A stretch of DNA of 64,000 bases from Blastomussa wellsi (GCA_947652115.1 OX393565.1:24607621-24671620), one strand, 5' to 3'; shown: positions 35,891-59,766, counted from the stretch's first letter. Numbers and translations: made by a program. The notes: generated by a model not told the origin, from the letters alone.

Positions 35891-38800
35891 AACTCGGGGG
35901 TGGAAGCGGAATAATTGGATCTCACTTATTCGTTATTCCTTTTTAATTTCATTTTTTCAGAGTTATTCATTATTCATTTTTCAGTTTTTCTCGATATTCA
36001 TTATTCTGTATTTGAGTTTATTTTGTTATTTTGGCCATAATTTAGGCATGATAACTATGGTTATTTTGGACATAATTTAGGTATAATAACCATAACTGTT
36101 TCATCCATACTTTGGGTATTATAACCATGGCTATTTCGGCACTAATTAGGGTGTTATAACCATGGTTATTTTAGCCAAAATTTGGGTAATATATCCATAG
36201 ATATCCTGGCCATAATTTGGGTATCATAACAATGGTTTTTCAGCCATAATTTTGGTATTATATAACCATGGTTATCATATCCATAATTTGGGCATTATAA
36301 CCATGCTGATTTCGGCCATAATTTGGCTATTATAACCACGGTTATTTTTGCCATAATTTGGGTATTATATCCATGGTTAATTCTGCCATAATTTGGGTAT
36401 TATTACCATGGTTAACTCTGCCATAATTTGGCTATTGTAACCATCGTTATTTTCCCCATAAGATGGGTATTATAACCATGGTTTTCTGCCATAAATTGGG
36501 TATTATAACCATGGTTATTTTTCCAAAATTTGGGTATTATAACCATAGTTATTTCGACATAATTTGGGCATTATAACCATGGTTATTTCTTCCATAACTT
36601 GGGTATTATAACAATGGTGACTTTGGACATAATTTAGGTATTATAACAATCGTTACTTTGGCCATAAGTTGGGTATTACAACCGTGGCTTTCTGCCACAA
36701 ATTGGGTATTACAACCATGGTTATTTTGCCAATATTTGGGTATTAAAACCATGGTTATTTCGGGCATAATTTGGGTATTATAACCATGGTTTTTCGGCCA
36801 TTATTTGGCCATGGTTATTTTGCCCATAATTATAACCATTGTGATTTCGGAAATAATTTGGGTATTATAACCATGGTTATTTCGGCCAGAATTTGGGTAT
36901 TATAACCATGGTTATTTCGGCCATAATTTCGGTACTATAACCATGGTTATTTCGGCCATAATTTGGGTATTATAACCATGGTTATTTCGGCCAGAATTAG
37001 GTTATTATAACCATGGTTATTTCGGCCATAATTTGGGTATTAAAACCATGGTTATATCGGCCATAATTTGAATATTACAACCATGGTTATTTCAGCCATA
37101 ATTTGGGTATTATAACCATGGTTATTTCGGCCAGAATTAGGGTATTATAACAATGGTTATTTCGGCCATAATTTGGGTATTATAACCATGGTTATTTCGG
37201 CCATAATTTGGGTATTATAACCATGGTTATTTCGGCCATAATTTGGGTATTATAACCATGGTTATTTCGGCCATAATTTAGGTATTATAACCATGGTTAT
37301 TTCTGCCATAATTTGGGTATTATAACCATGGTTATTTCGGCCATAATTTGGGTATTATAACCATGGTTATTTTGGCCATAATTTAGGTATTATAACCATG
37401 GTTATTTCTGCCATAATTTGGGTATTATAACCATGGTTATTTCGGCCATAATTTGGGTATTATAACCATGGTTATTTTGGCCATAATTTAGGTATTATAA
37501 CCATGGTTATTTCGGCCATAATTTGGGTATTATAACCATAGTTATTTCGACATAATTTGGGCATTATAACCATGGTTAATCCTGCCATAATTTGGGTATT
37601 ATAACCATGGTTATTTCTGCCATAACTTGGGTATTATAACAATGGTGACTTTGGACATAATTTAGGTATTATAACCATCGTTACTTTGGCCATAAGTTGG
37701 GTATTACAACCTTTGCTTTCTGCCAAAAATTGGGTATTATAACCATGGTTATTTTGCCAATATTTGGGTATTAAAACCATGGTTATTTCGGCCATAATTT
37801 GGGTATTATAACCATGGTTATTTCGGCTATAATTTGGGTATTATAACAATGGTTATTTTGGCCATAATTTGTGTATTATAACCATGGTTATTTCGGTCAT
37901 AATTTGGGTATTATAACCATGGTTATTTCGGCCATAACTTGGGTATTATAACAATGGTGACTTTGGACATAATTTAGGTATTATAACCATCGTTACTTTG
38001 GCCATAAGTTGGGTATTACAACCTTTGCTTTCTGCCAAAAATTGGGTATTATAACCATGGTTATTTTGCCAATATTTGGGTATTAAAACCATGGTTATTT
38101 CGGCCATAATTTGGGTATTATAACCATGGTTATTTCGGCCAGAATTTGGGTATTATAACCATGGTTATTTCGGCCATATTTTGGGTATTATAACCATGGT
38201 TATTTCGGCCATAATTTTGGTATTATAACCATGGTTATTTCGGCCATAATTTGGGTATCATAACCATGGTTATTTCGGCTATAATTTGGGTATTATAACC
38301 ATGGTTATTTCGGCCATAATTTCGGTATTATAACCATGGTTATTTCGGCCATAATTTGGGTATTATAACCATGGTTATTTCGGCCATAATTTGGGTATTA
38401 TAACCATGGTTATTTCGGTCATAATTTTGGTATTATAACCATGGTTATTTCGGCCAAAATTTGGGTATTATAACCATGGTTATTTCGTTCATAATTTGGG
38501 TATTACAACCATGGTTATTTCTGCCATAATTTGGGTATTACAACCATGGTTATTTCGGCCATAATTGGGGTATTATAACCATGGTTATTTCGGCCATAAT
38601 TTGGGTATTATAACCATGGTTATTTCTGCCATAATTTGGGTATTATAAGCATGGTTATTTCTGCCATAATTTGGGTATTATAACCATGGTTATTTCGTTC
38701 ATAATTTGGGTATTACAACCATGGTTATTTCTGCCATAATTTGGGTATTACAACCATGGTTATTTCGGCCATAATTGGGGTATTATAACCATGGTTATTT

Positions 38801-41800
38801 CGGCCATAATTTGGGTATTATAACCATGGTTATTTCTGCCATAATTTGGGTATTATAACCATGGTTATTTCTGCCATAATTTGGGTATTATAAGCATGGT
38901 TATTTCGGTCATAATTTGGGTATTATAACCATGGTTATTTCGGCCATAATTTGGGTATTATAACCATGGTTATTTCGGCCATAATTTGGGTATTATAACC
39001 ATGGTTATTTCTGCCATAATTTGGGTATTATAACCATGGTTATTTCGGCCATAATTTGGGTATTATAACCATGGTTATTTCGGCCATAATTTGGGTATTA
39101 CAACCATGGTTATTTCGGCCATAATTTGGGTATTACAACCCTGGTTATTTCTGCCATAATTTGGGTATTATAACCATGGTTATTTCGGCTATAATTTGGG
39201 TATTATAACAATGGTTATTTTGGCCATAATTTGGGTATTATAACCATGGTTATTTCGGTCATAATTTGGGTATTATAACCATGGTTATTTCGGCCATAAC
39301 TTGGGTATTATAACAATGGTGACTTTGGACATAATTTAGGTATTATAACCATCGTTACTTTGGCCATAAGTTGGGTATTACAACCTTTGCTTTCTGCCAA
39401 AAATTGGGTATTATAACCATGGTTATTTTGCCAATATTTGGGTATTAAAACCATGGTTATTTCGGCCATAATTTGGGTATTATAACCATGGTTATTTCGG
39501 CCAGAATTTGGGTATTATAACCATGGTTATTTCGGCCATAATTTGGGTATTATAACCATGGTTATTTCGGCCATAATTTTGGTATTATAATCATGGTTAT
39601 TTCGGCCATAATTTGGGTATCATAACCATGGTTATTTCGGCTATAATTTGGGTATTATAACCATGGTTATTTCGGCCATAATTTGGGTATTATAACCATG
39701 GTTATTTCGGCCATAATTTGGGTATTATAACCATGGTTATTTCGGCCATAATTTGGGTATTATAACCATGGTTATTTCGACCATAATTTGGGTATTACAA
39801 CCATTGTTATTTCTGCCATAATTTGGTTATTATAACCATGGTTATTTCGGCCATAATTTTGGTATTATAACGATCGTTATTTCGGCCATAATTTGGGTAT
39901 TATAACCATGGTTATTTCGGCCATAATTTGGGTATTACAACCATGGTTATTTCTGCCATAATTTGGGTATTATAACCATGGTTATTTCGGCCATAATTTG
40001 GGTATTATAACCATGGTTATTTCGGTCATAATTTGGGTGTTATAACCATGGTTATTTCGGCCATAATTTGGGTATTACAACCATGGTTATTTCGGCCATA
40101 ATTTGGGTATTATAACCATGGTTATTTCGGCCATAATTTGGGTATTATAACCATGGTAATTTCGGTCATAATTTTGGTATTATAACCATGGTTATTTCGG
40201 CCAAAATTTGGGTATTATAACCATGGTTATTTCGTTCATAATTTGGGTATTACAACCATGGTTATTTCTGCCATAATTTGGGTATTACAACCATGGTTAT
40301 TTCGGCCATAATTGGGGTATTATAACCATGGTTATTTCGGCCATAATTTGGGTATTATAACCATGGTTATTTCTGCCATAATTTGGGTATTATAACCATG
40401 GTTATTTCTGCCATAATTTGGGTATTATAAGCATGGTTATTTCGGTCATAATTTGGGTATTATAACCATGGTTATTTCGGCCATAATTTGGGTATTATAA
40501 CCATGGTTATTTCGGCCATAATTTGGGTATTATAACCATGGTTATTTCTGCCATAATTTGGGTATTACAACCATGGTTATTTCGGCCATAATTTGGGTAT
40601 TATAACCATGGTTATTTCGGCCATAATTTGGGTATTACAACCATGGTTATTTCGGCCATAATTTGGGTATTACAACCCTGGTTATTTCTGCCATAATTTG
40701 GGTATTATAACCATGGTTATTTCGGCTATAATTTGGGTATTATAACAATGGTTATTTTGGCCATAATTTGGGTATTATAACCATGGTTATTTCGGTCATA
40801 ATTTGGGTATTATAACCATGGTTATTTCGGCCATAATTTGGGTATTATAACCATGGTTATTTCGGCCATAATTTGGGTATTATAACCATGGTTATTTCGG
40901 CCATAATTTGGGTATTATAAAAATGGTTATCTCGGTCATAATTTGGGTATTATAACCATGGTTATTTCGGCCATAATTTGGGTATTATAACCATGGTTAT
41001 TTCGGCCATAATTTGGGTATTATAACCATGGTTATTTCGGCCATAATTTGGGTATTATAACCATGGTTATTTCGGCCATAATTTGGGTATTATAACCATG
41101 GTTATTTCGGCCATAATTTGGGTATTATAACCATGGTTATTTCGGCCATAATTTGGGTATTACAACCATGGTTATTTCGGCCATAATTTGGGTATTACAA
41201 CCATGGTTATTTCGGCCATAATTGGGGTATTATAACCATGGTTATTTCGGCCATAATTTGGGTATTATAACCATGGTTATTTCGGCCATAATTTGGGTAT
41301 TATAACCATGGTTATTTCGGCCATAATTTGGGTTATAACCATGGTTATTTCGGTCATAATTTGGGTATTCTAACCATGGTTATTTCGGCCATAATTTGGG
41401 TATTATAACCATGGTTATTTCGGCCATAATTTGGGTATTATAACCCTGGTTATTTCTGCCATAATTTGGGTATTATAACCATGGTTATTTCTGCCATAAT
41501 TTGGGTATTATAACTATGGTTATTTCGGCCATAATTTGGGTATTATAACCATGGTTATTTCTGCCATAATTTGGGTGTTATAACCATGGTTATTTCGGCC
41601 ATAATTTGGGTATTATAACCATGGTTATTTCGGTCATAATTTGGGTATTATAACCATGGTTATTTCGGCCATAATTTGGGTATTATTACCATGGTTATTT
41701 CGGTCATATTTTGGGTACAACCATGCTTATAATACCCAAATTATGGGAAAAATAGCCAAGCATGGTTATAATACCCAAATTATGGTCGAGTACAATCTCA

Positions 41801-41916
41801 AATACAGAATAATGAATATCGAGAAAAATTGAAAAATGAATTATTAATAACTCAGAAAAAAATTGATTGAATAATGAATAAATGAGATCCAATTATTCCG
41901 CTTCCACCCCCGAGTT
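35891..41916. mobile_element. Inverted-repeat-bounded satellite element (about 6 kb)
   Basis: The left arm 35891-36016 (AACTCGGGGGTGGAAGCGGA ... TTATTCTGTATTTGAG) is the reverse complement of the right arm 41797-41916, with a few small differences. Between the arms lies only the 35-bp satellite. The layout is that of a foldback or MITE-type element whose interior has been amplified. No transposase frame is present and no target duplication could be read with confidence. Confidence 0.8.
36017..41796 (+). repeat. 35-bp satellite array, about 165 units
   Basis: The consensus unit is CCATGGTTATTTCGGCCATA followed by ATTTGGGTATTATAA (35 bp). Nearly every unit contains the 14-bp perfect palindrome ATAACCATGGTTAT, centred on an NcoI site. 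Units near the left edge are the most diverged; those from about 36880 on are close to uniform apart from recurring variants. The last two units (about 41713-41790) are in the opposite orientation. The array contains no long ORF. Confidence 0.96.
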
Positions 41917-43149
41917 TTACTCTAGGATTGTTTTTTAAGAACTTCAAATAAGCAAAATACGGATCTCTTTGTTCGAAATAACATTGAAAAGGGCCGGGAG
42001 AAGGCAGAAATCAAGCTTCTTGCGATTTGTTGTGTATTTGGTCGATCAAAGTAATAAACACGTATAGTTTGGGAATAATGTCAGGGGTTCTAATACTATA
42101 CTCCTGCCTATGCCATCAATTAAATCTAAGGCCACCTGGTGTTCGCCGACGGGAGAAAAGAGACCTCAGCCATTTGTCGATATTGGCTTTGATTTAACCG
42201 CCGTCTACAGTTTTGGACGGCTCTATTTAAAACGCATGCTGCTTGCGTTGTTCGCTGACCGTAACTTTAGCCCGTGCGTCTCGCGCATTTCTTTACATTA
42301 ATTCCGCTGTCAATTATTGAGCCCACATTGTAAACATGGCGTGCTCAAAAGAGTTCAATAGATGGTTTACACTGTCACGCCATCAAAACATAAACTCGAA
42401 ACCGTGCAATTAAAAAATCTGATAAATTTAAATGTTATAAAATATTAATAGGTAAATAAAATCTCCAAGTCTCAGGTCTGTGCGGTACACCAATCGGGAG
42501 TTATTTGCCGAAGCATTTCTCGCAAGTTTATAGAGCTCAGTATGGAAACGCCATGTTGGTTCCCAGCTTGATGGGCACCATAAAAGCGACTGCTCATTCC
42601 TCACGATCTAGTGTATATGCACATACACATCTTTCATGATACTTGAACTGCTTAAACTGTAAAACTTTTGCGAAAAGACCTTTTCTTAGAGCACGACAGC
42701 TTTGCCACGGTGCCATCGTGAGGTCACGTACGGCGGAAATCTCGAAAATTCAACATGCTGTATTTCAAACACAAAGGACACTATCTAGCTGAAAACTTGT
42801 GAATAGGTGTATTTTTAGAATTTCTTTCACGTGGGGACAATGAAAATTACGCAGACCCAGCGAATTTTGATTTTAAAATTTTGTCACGTGAAAACCAAGA
42901 ATTGTAAAGAGTTACAAAGTTTGCTTGCTTCCGTTTTGGATATCCTCGACGATGGAAAGGCAAAAAAAAAATGAGTGTTAAAATGTAACAGGAGCTGTTC
43001 GACAACGACGATAAACTTAAGTGAAAGGTTTTATTTTTGTCACATGCTACGAAAATCACGTGATGGCTCGGTCGCTAAGCCGCGGAGCATGCTAAATATA
43101 GCCATTTTCGACCCATGGCAGAGGCCTCTTTTCTTCCGTCAGCGAACAC

Positions 43150-43215
43150 CAGCCTCTGCTAGCAGGGAATTAAAACTCATCTTAAGACCTATCTTTTTAG
43201 ACATGCATACAGACT
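43150..43215 (+). pseudogene. LINE reverse-transcriptase C-terminal relic
   Basis: One frame reads GIKTHLKTYLFRHAYRLY then stop, the usual ending of many non-LTR retrotransposon polyproteins. The adjoining upstream sequence is shifted and unreadable, so this is a short decayed remnant. Confidence 0.4.
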
Positions 43216-44302
43216 TTATTAGCGTGTTATTAGTATTTTCTATTTTTACAGAACACTTTCGTTATATTTATTTAATAAATATCGCTTTGAGAACCCATAC
43301 GATACTTTTGAAGTTTATTTTTACGACTGAATTTTTAATTCAGGAGTATAGGAAGGGGTCAATTTTCTCGCTCAGTTGGTCGCTCAGCTGTAAAGTTTTT
43401 GTTGGAATGCCGCTGGGCAGCTGTAAACGGCAGGGCACGGCGGATCGTAGAGATCGTATAAATTTAGGGATTATCATATTCATGCTGCGCCCGCTGAAAA
43501 GGACGTGGAGAATCTCAAAAGGAACGAAGTGAAGTTTCTTTTCGGTTACAGCGTAAGTGTCGTACAATTCAAATTCTCAAAAAGTACGATAGATCGATCG
43601 ATCTTATAAAGAAACCAGTGTTACTCATGTGTTGCCTTTAATCCAGTGCGTGATTTGAAAATTCAAAATTAATTTTTCCTTACACAAATGCTTTCATATT
43701 TCTCTGGTGTATAGTATATAAGTCCATTAAAATACAGTTTTAGCTGAATCAGCCTATATTTCGTTTTACAGTACAACTTTTGAAATTGTTATTTGTCTAT
43801 TTTCCAATATATTATCAACGCAAATCCTTTACCCGTGATGTTAAAACCCCGCAAAGGGATAAAAAATTGGTACTGATTCAGTGTGTCCAGTAGGCGTGAA
43901 TAGATTGTGCTAATAAATCCAGCAAAAGTTGGTTCGCAATTAACCCAAAAGTTGCTCTAAAGTTGCTTAAAAAATTTAAAAGTTGCTACCCAAATTTAGA
44001 AAAGTTGCTTACTTTTATTTGCCTTCGTTGGCGTGAATTTTGCGTTTGCTAGGAATTGAAGCTCTTGCAGGACTACTAAGAGTTGTCCCCGCAGCGGCTA
44101 TGGTAACCTCAACAGGATCCTAATCTGTATTATTTTCATTTTTCTCGCCAGACAATTCAGTTTCTAATTGTGATACCTCGCACTGCAGTAAATACCAAGA
44201 TGGCGGGCGGCAAGCTCTATTGTTGGAGCGAATAACCACTGGATGTAAGCGCCCAGTTCGTGGGCGCACATGTTATTTTAAACAATTATTGGATGATGTT
44301 TT

Positions 44303-44393
44303 TGTGATATCCGGAATAATCAAGGTCGAAGTCAGTGTCATTAGCCGGAGCCGAAGGCTGAGGATCGCGACCTTGATTATTCCGGATATCACA
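44303..44393. mobile_element. 91-bp hairpin element
   Basis: TGTGATATCCGGAATAATCA (44303 on) and its reverse complement ending 44393 form perfect 26-bp arms. A further short pair lies inside (AGCCGGAGC / GCCGAAGGCT). Confidence 0.8.
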
Positions 44394-44511
44394 CAAACCG
44401 AATCTAATAATTTCTCAATTTGCTGCTGGGTCGATAAAGCGAATCGACAAGCAATATTCCTACTTCGCTGTCCGTGAATAAGACATTGCTCTTGGAAATC
44501 ATGCATTGCGC

Positions 44512-44808
44512 GCGCAACCTACAGATTATTCACCAATGAGACCCTATTACGGGTTTTTGGGATAAGGGATATTTGGGTAAAAAATTATAGGGATACGGGA
44601 TATTTGGGGGCAAAATAAACGGGATACGGGATATTTAAACAAGATATTCGGGGATATCAAACAAAAAAGGCGGAGATACAAACCACCACAATTAACGGGA
44701 TACGGGATATTTAGGCCAAAAATTAATGGAATACGGGATAGTCAGACCTCCCCCTAATGGGGCCTCACTAATCTGCTTGCAGATTAGAGAATAATCTGTA
44801 GGTTGCGC
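44512..44808. mobile_element. Element with GCGCAACCTACAGATTATTC inverted ends
   Basis: Perfect 20-bp inverted ends (44512-44531, 44789-44808) enclose a second, imperfect pair (ATGAGACCCTATTACGGG / CCCTAATGGGGCCTCAC). They also enclose at least four copies of a GGGATACGGGATATTT motif. The two nested pairs suggest one element inside another, or a terminal duplication. Confidence 0.65.
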
Positions 44809-45280
44809 TGTTTCCCAGAATCAACTGTAGGCTTTTAGCCAATGAGAAGACAGATGTTGACTACAATGTATAATAATATAAATTATTTGTAAGTACGACA
44901 TACCCCGTACTTAGTTTTGACCAGTTTTAATAAAACCTTTTGATAAAGACCATTTTGATGGTTTGGTCAGTTTTTAATTATTTGTTGCTCGCAGTACAAA
45001 AAGTTGCTGAAACGCTAAAAGTTGTTCAAAAGCTGCCGAGCACAATCTATTTTTGCCTAGTGTCCAGCAGCCATCTGCGACTTCTGCTTCTACCCACACT
45101 ACCTTTCAATCTTGTCTTATAGCCTTGAAGCTTTGATCTGACAGCGTTAATTAATAGAGCTGCTTATAACCAATCTAAACTACATACTGACAATATTGCA
45201 TGGCCGGTACACGTCACGTGAAGAATATAATAACAAAAACGGTTCATTTTGTCATAAAAATTGGCCATTTTCTAAACGAG

Positions 45281-45613
45281 CAGGGGACTGGGTACAAATA
45301 TTTAAAATTGATTTAAACGAAAAATTGAACATGTCACGTGAAGGGTCATCCAAAATAATGTAAGTATCCTAAATTTCAACGTTGTTAGCTCAAACGCACA
45401 TGTAGATGAAGTACACGTTTGAAAAGTTGAAATTTAAGAGGGTCTCGAGTATGGTTTGGAGGAACGCCGCAGCGTTCAAACGTGTGCTATATACTTTGTG
45501 TTTAAGCCAATAACGCTGATATTTGGTTTCTTTACATTATTTTGGATAATCTTTCACGAATTAGGCTCAATTTTTCGTTTCAATCGATTTTCAATATTGT
45601 ACCAAGTCCCCTG
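45281..45613. mobile_element. 333-bp foldback element
   Basis: CAGGGGACTGGGTACAAATA at the left and TATTGTACCAAGTCCCCTG at the right are inverted repeats. Complementarity continues inward (TTTAAACGAAAAATTGA / TCAATTTTTCGTTTCAA). No ORF. Confidence 0.75.
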
Positions 45614-45793
45614 ACGAACTGCGTAGTTTCAAAACAAAGTAATAAGCTTTATCTTGGTTGTAATACTAATATCAAAGGGGAATAAGGACAAAGTCCCGTT
45701 GAATTAAATGCATACACAAATTAAGCAAAATTGGAGAACTCATTCTCCCTCCTTTTTAATCACCACACGATGCATCATTGATCTTGTGACCTC

Positions 45794-55926
<10,133 letters not shown>

Positions 55927-56319
55927 TTCGCTTTACTCCTTGGACCGCATGTCAATTTCAGTGAGCTATTTTACCAATGTAATAAACTTAAAAAATTGAA
56001 ATTGAAGTTAGGCTCTTGGGTCCTATATGTTCGAATTGAAACCTTTTAGCATGCTGAGTCAATCGAGGTTCATTCTGTTCTCAGATCTTCAAGATCAATA
56101 GGATGCACTGAGCTGGTTTTCAAAAAATAAATAAATAAATAAAGGGCTACCTGCTGTGCAAGTTGGAAAGTGGAAACCAAATTAAAATTAAATTATTTAT
56201 AGACCCTAAAGCAGGAGGAAATCTTGGGGAAGATTTAGAATGAAATTACATACAGAATTAAATTAAATACCAAACAATTATCTTCTTTAAAAGCACATCT
56301 TAAATCGTCGAGGTCGTGA
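55927..56319. promoter_or_regulatory. Intergenic and promoter region of paralogue A
   Basis: Only 393 bp separate the ATG of paralogue A (minus) from the stop of paralogue B. It must hold the promoter of A. A TATAAATAA (minus) sits at about 56194-56202. The neighbouring AAGTGGAAACCAAATT block recurs upstream of paralogue B (62926-62974). Confidence 0.5.
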
Positions 56320-58482
56320 CTACTGTACTAAAATATACCCCATGGCTTTAACATGTTTGATGCCATTATCCGGGTACCATGTAGCCTCGTTCCCACACGT
56401 ATTGGAGTTATCCGGGGTCCCACCTGTACCAAACCCAATTCTGGAATCACAAGAATGACAGTCTTTATTTTCGTTCGCAACGAAACCAATTCTTGCTTTA
56501 GAATGGGAGCTATAGATACATGCGGCATTGAATCCTTCTCTGTTACACTTGTTTTGTAGTGAGCCTCCAGAGTTAATCAGCGTCTTCCACGTGTTACGAC
56601 CCAGTGAGGTGGCGCGGTATTGCCCATCAGCTATCAGTGAGTAAAGAGAATTGGCCTCTCGGTTTATGGTAATGAACTTTACGTTTTGGGTTATCTTCAT
56701 ACCGAGACAGATCTTGGTGAAGGGTGTGTTTAAGTAGCTCGGCAATTTGGTTTCTTGAAAATCAAACCCAGTCTCCCCTCCAGGAAGGTTGTATTCATTT
56801 CCATTACTCCAGTACGTTGAGTCATAATGGAATGTATTCTGCGGAACAACAGGAGTAATAAATAACTACTGAATTACCTACTTTTACCTACTGACTGACT
56901 CAACCAACTGACTGACTGATAGACGACTCGGACAGAATGACTGACTGACCGACTGACTGACTCAGACTGACTGACTGACTGACGGACTGACTGACTCAGA
57001 CTGACTGACTGACTGACTGACTCAGACTGACTGACGGACTGACTGACTCAGACTGACTGACTCAGACTGACTGACTGACTGACTGACTGACGGACTGGCT
57101 GACTCAGACTGACTGACTGACTGACTGACTCAGACTGACTGACTCAGACTGACTGACGGACTGACTGACTCAGACTGACTGACTGACTGACTGACTGACT
57201 GACTGACTCAGACTGACTGACTGACTGACTGACTGACTGGCTGACTTTTTATACCTTTACTACCATGTCATTAAACAATACCCATTACTCACAAGCCTCC
57301 GAAAGGATAAAACTTGATAACTGCGTTTTACTCGCTTGTTTTATTGTTATATGGAACTGGTGAAATAATACTACTTTGTCAGGGATTCGTGTTGCTCACT
57401 CACCCTCTCGTACACTCACGCACACACGCACTCAATCACCCGCTCTCCTGTACATTCCTAGACTATTCTACAACTCATTTCACTGTACTATTTTAATTCC
57501 ACGTTCAACACTTTTGAAGATCCTGTTTACAAAAATGGCATCCTATGAGTACCTTGCTGCCGTTAATCTTCATGACCGGAGTCCAAGCTCCATCTCCACA
57601 TCCAAAATCTCCAAAGTGACAGAGAACGGAAATTGGTGTCTGACTAAAGCGGAGTGTAACCAGCTGACTTGTATTGAAACTGTGGAAAATGTAACAATTA
57701 GGCCGATCAAATAGAGGGGCAACATGCACAATTGACAATTATGATCTCAAAATACATTTTAATTTTTAGCCCATTGAAACCTGTATACGTATATGTATAA
57801 TACAAACATGAAGTCATATGAGTAAAATGATACCCATCTGTACTCCTCAAGAGTTTATTCGAAGTACGTTTTTGAACATGTGTACTCTGAGCACGTGATA
57901 ACAACAACTACACAGGACAACCAATTTATCATAACACTTAACTTTCATTTTGTTACCTTTTTTGTCGAATTCTTAAATAAATCTTTCAGAAAATTAGGGT
58001 AAAATCACACATTCACGAAAAACGCCTAACGGCTGGAGACAGAAATAGAGTTTTTACCAAACGTCATGCTTAATAGATTTCTCTCATATCTTAGGATACC
58101 CGACATATTCAAGACAGCGGAATCGAATGTTTCTCTATGGTTATTTTTTCTTTATTTGTCGTCGCCAGCTGTTCTTGACGCCTTAATAATAGTCTAAAGA
58201 TTTTACAAACATATTGGCTGGTGGACCTGTGACGAATTAGAAGAGAATGTTATCTTTCCATGCTGATTAGATCGGCCAAACCTTGAGATTCAATGACTTA
58301 CTTGTGTGCGTCATAAAGATCCTTGCATGACTTTGCAGCTACAAGTTATAAAAAACGCAATCAGTTCAGAATGAAAAAGCAAGTGGAAAGTGTTTTCTGA
58401 AAGATCTTTATTTTTTTGGAGTTTTAACACTAAGGGTGTCTCTGGAACCTCTTCAGAGAATTTTAACTTTGAGTCAAAAGGA

Positions 58483-58514
<32 letters not shown>

Positions 58515-59527
58515 ATTGTTTACATGCAAAACCTTTAGTATTCTATTTTACACGGATCGTGCACGGAAACTTGCTAAAAGTAATTTAAACACTTCCAGTA
58601 AAATAACCTACAGCAATACAATACCATTACGCTTCATCATACAATTTTCCATAATTTCGATGTCATCGAAAATGGCGGAGGCTGACTAGGTCCCTTTAAA
58701 GCTAAAATTAAGGGTGCTATGTTAAACAGTAATGCAAAAAAATCACAAATTGCTCCCCAATGACTGTGCATTTGTTTGATGCGATTATTGCGGTACGCAA
58801 CTGATAACGAGTTGTGGTAATGAACCATCAAATTAAAAAAGCTGGAAGGTGCCAAAAACGCTATTAAGAAGGTCCCATAGTGGAAGGCGATTTAATGTTC
58901 GATCGCTCTGATCATCAATTTCTCTTCAGGTTCTCGTAATGGAACCATAAATATAAGGTTATTTTAAATTTGCCTATGTTTAAACTAAGTCAGGAGTCTT
59001 CCGGTCTCTCACTTTCTTACTTTTATAACGTTGTATGTAATACATGTTTGGTTTGGGTAAAGCGAATATATAAGTTGGGTTGGATGTAGCTATTCCATTT
59101 ATCCTGGTGCACATTTACAAATAAATTATTATAAATTAAATAGTACCGTTTTCACAATATTCTCCGATATAACCTTGCACGCAAAGGCATTTAAAAGTGT
59201 CTTCCCTATAGTTTGGTGCACAAGTGGCCCCGTTTTCACATGGCGACGAAGAACAAGGTGACTGCAAAAAAAAATATAATAATGCTATTAATCGACTGAA
59301 TTAGAAATATACAAGATGTACGTGCTTAGACCGGGACATGTTAGAGTACCGAGAGAAAAAAACAATAGAACACTGTCAAAAATTCTTCCTGAAATCTCTG
59401 CGCATTTTTTGCAGCTTATTTTTTGAATACGAACCACTGGTGGCCACTGTCAACGATTCACTGAATTTTTTAGGCGACCGCGACAAATAATGACAAAAGG
59501 TTAAGATTAAGCCGACTATTATTATTA

Positions 59528-59566
<39 letters not shown>

Positions 59567-59632
59567 ATAAATCAACCTTTATTGAGAAATAAAACTCGAA
59601 TCTTACATGCATCCATGTGGAACTTATTACAA

Positions 59633-59671
<39 letters not shown>

Positions 59672-59766
59672 TATTATTATTAATATTTATTATATATAAT
59701 AAATATTGTAATAAGTTCCACATGGATGCATGTAAGATTCGAGTTTTATTTCTCAATAAAGGTTGA

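Larger units (their letters stand above)
41917..45793. other. Intergenic spacer right of the satellite
   Basis: No gene recognised. It contains a LINE-like relic (about 43150-43215) and three inverted-repeat elements (44303-44393, 44512-44808, 45281-45613). A 185-codon open frame at 42975-43532 has no recognisable family and overlaps the LINE relic. Confidence 0.6.

Noticed and set aside
35891..41916. CRISPR array
   Set aside because: The 35-bp units are directly adjacent without spacers, and the surrounding genes are spliced animal genes.
42975..43532. 185-codon ORF on the plus strand
   Set aside because: No recognisable motif or family, no splice or promoter context, and it crosses a LINE C-terminal relic read in another frame. 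Probably chance.
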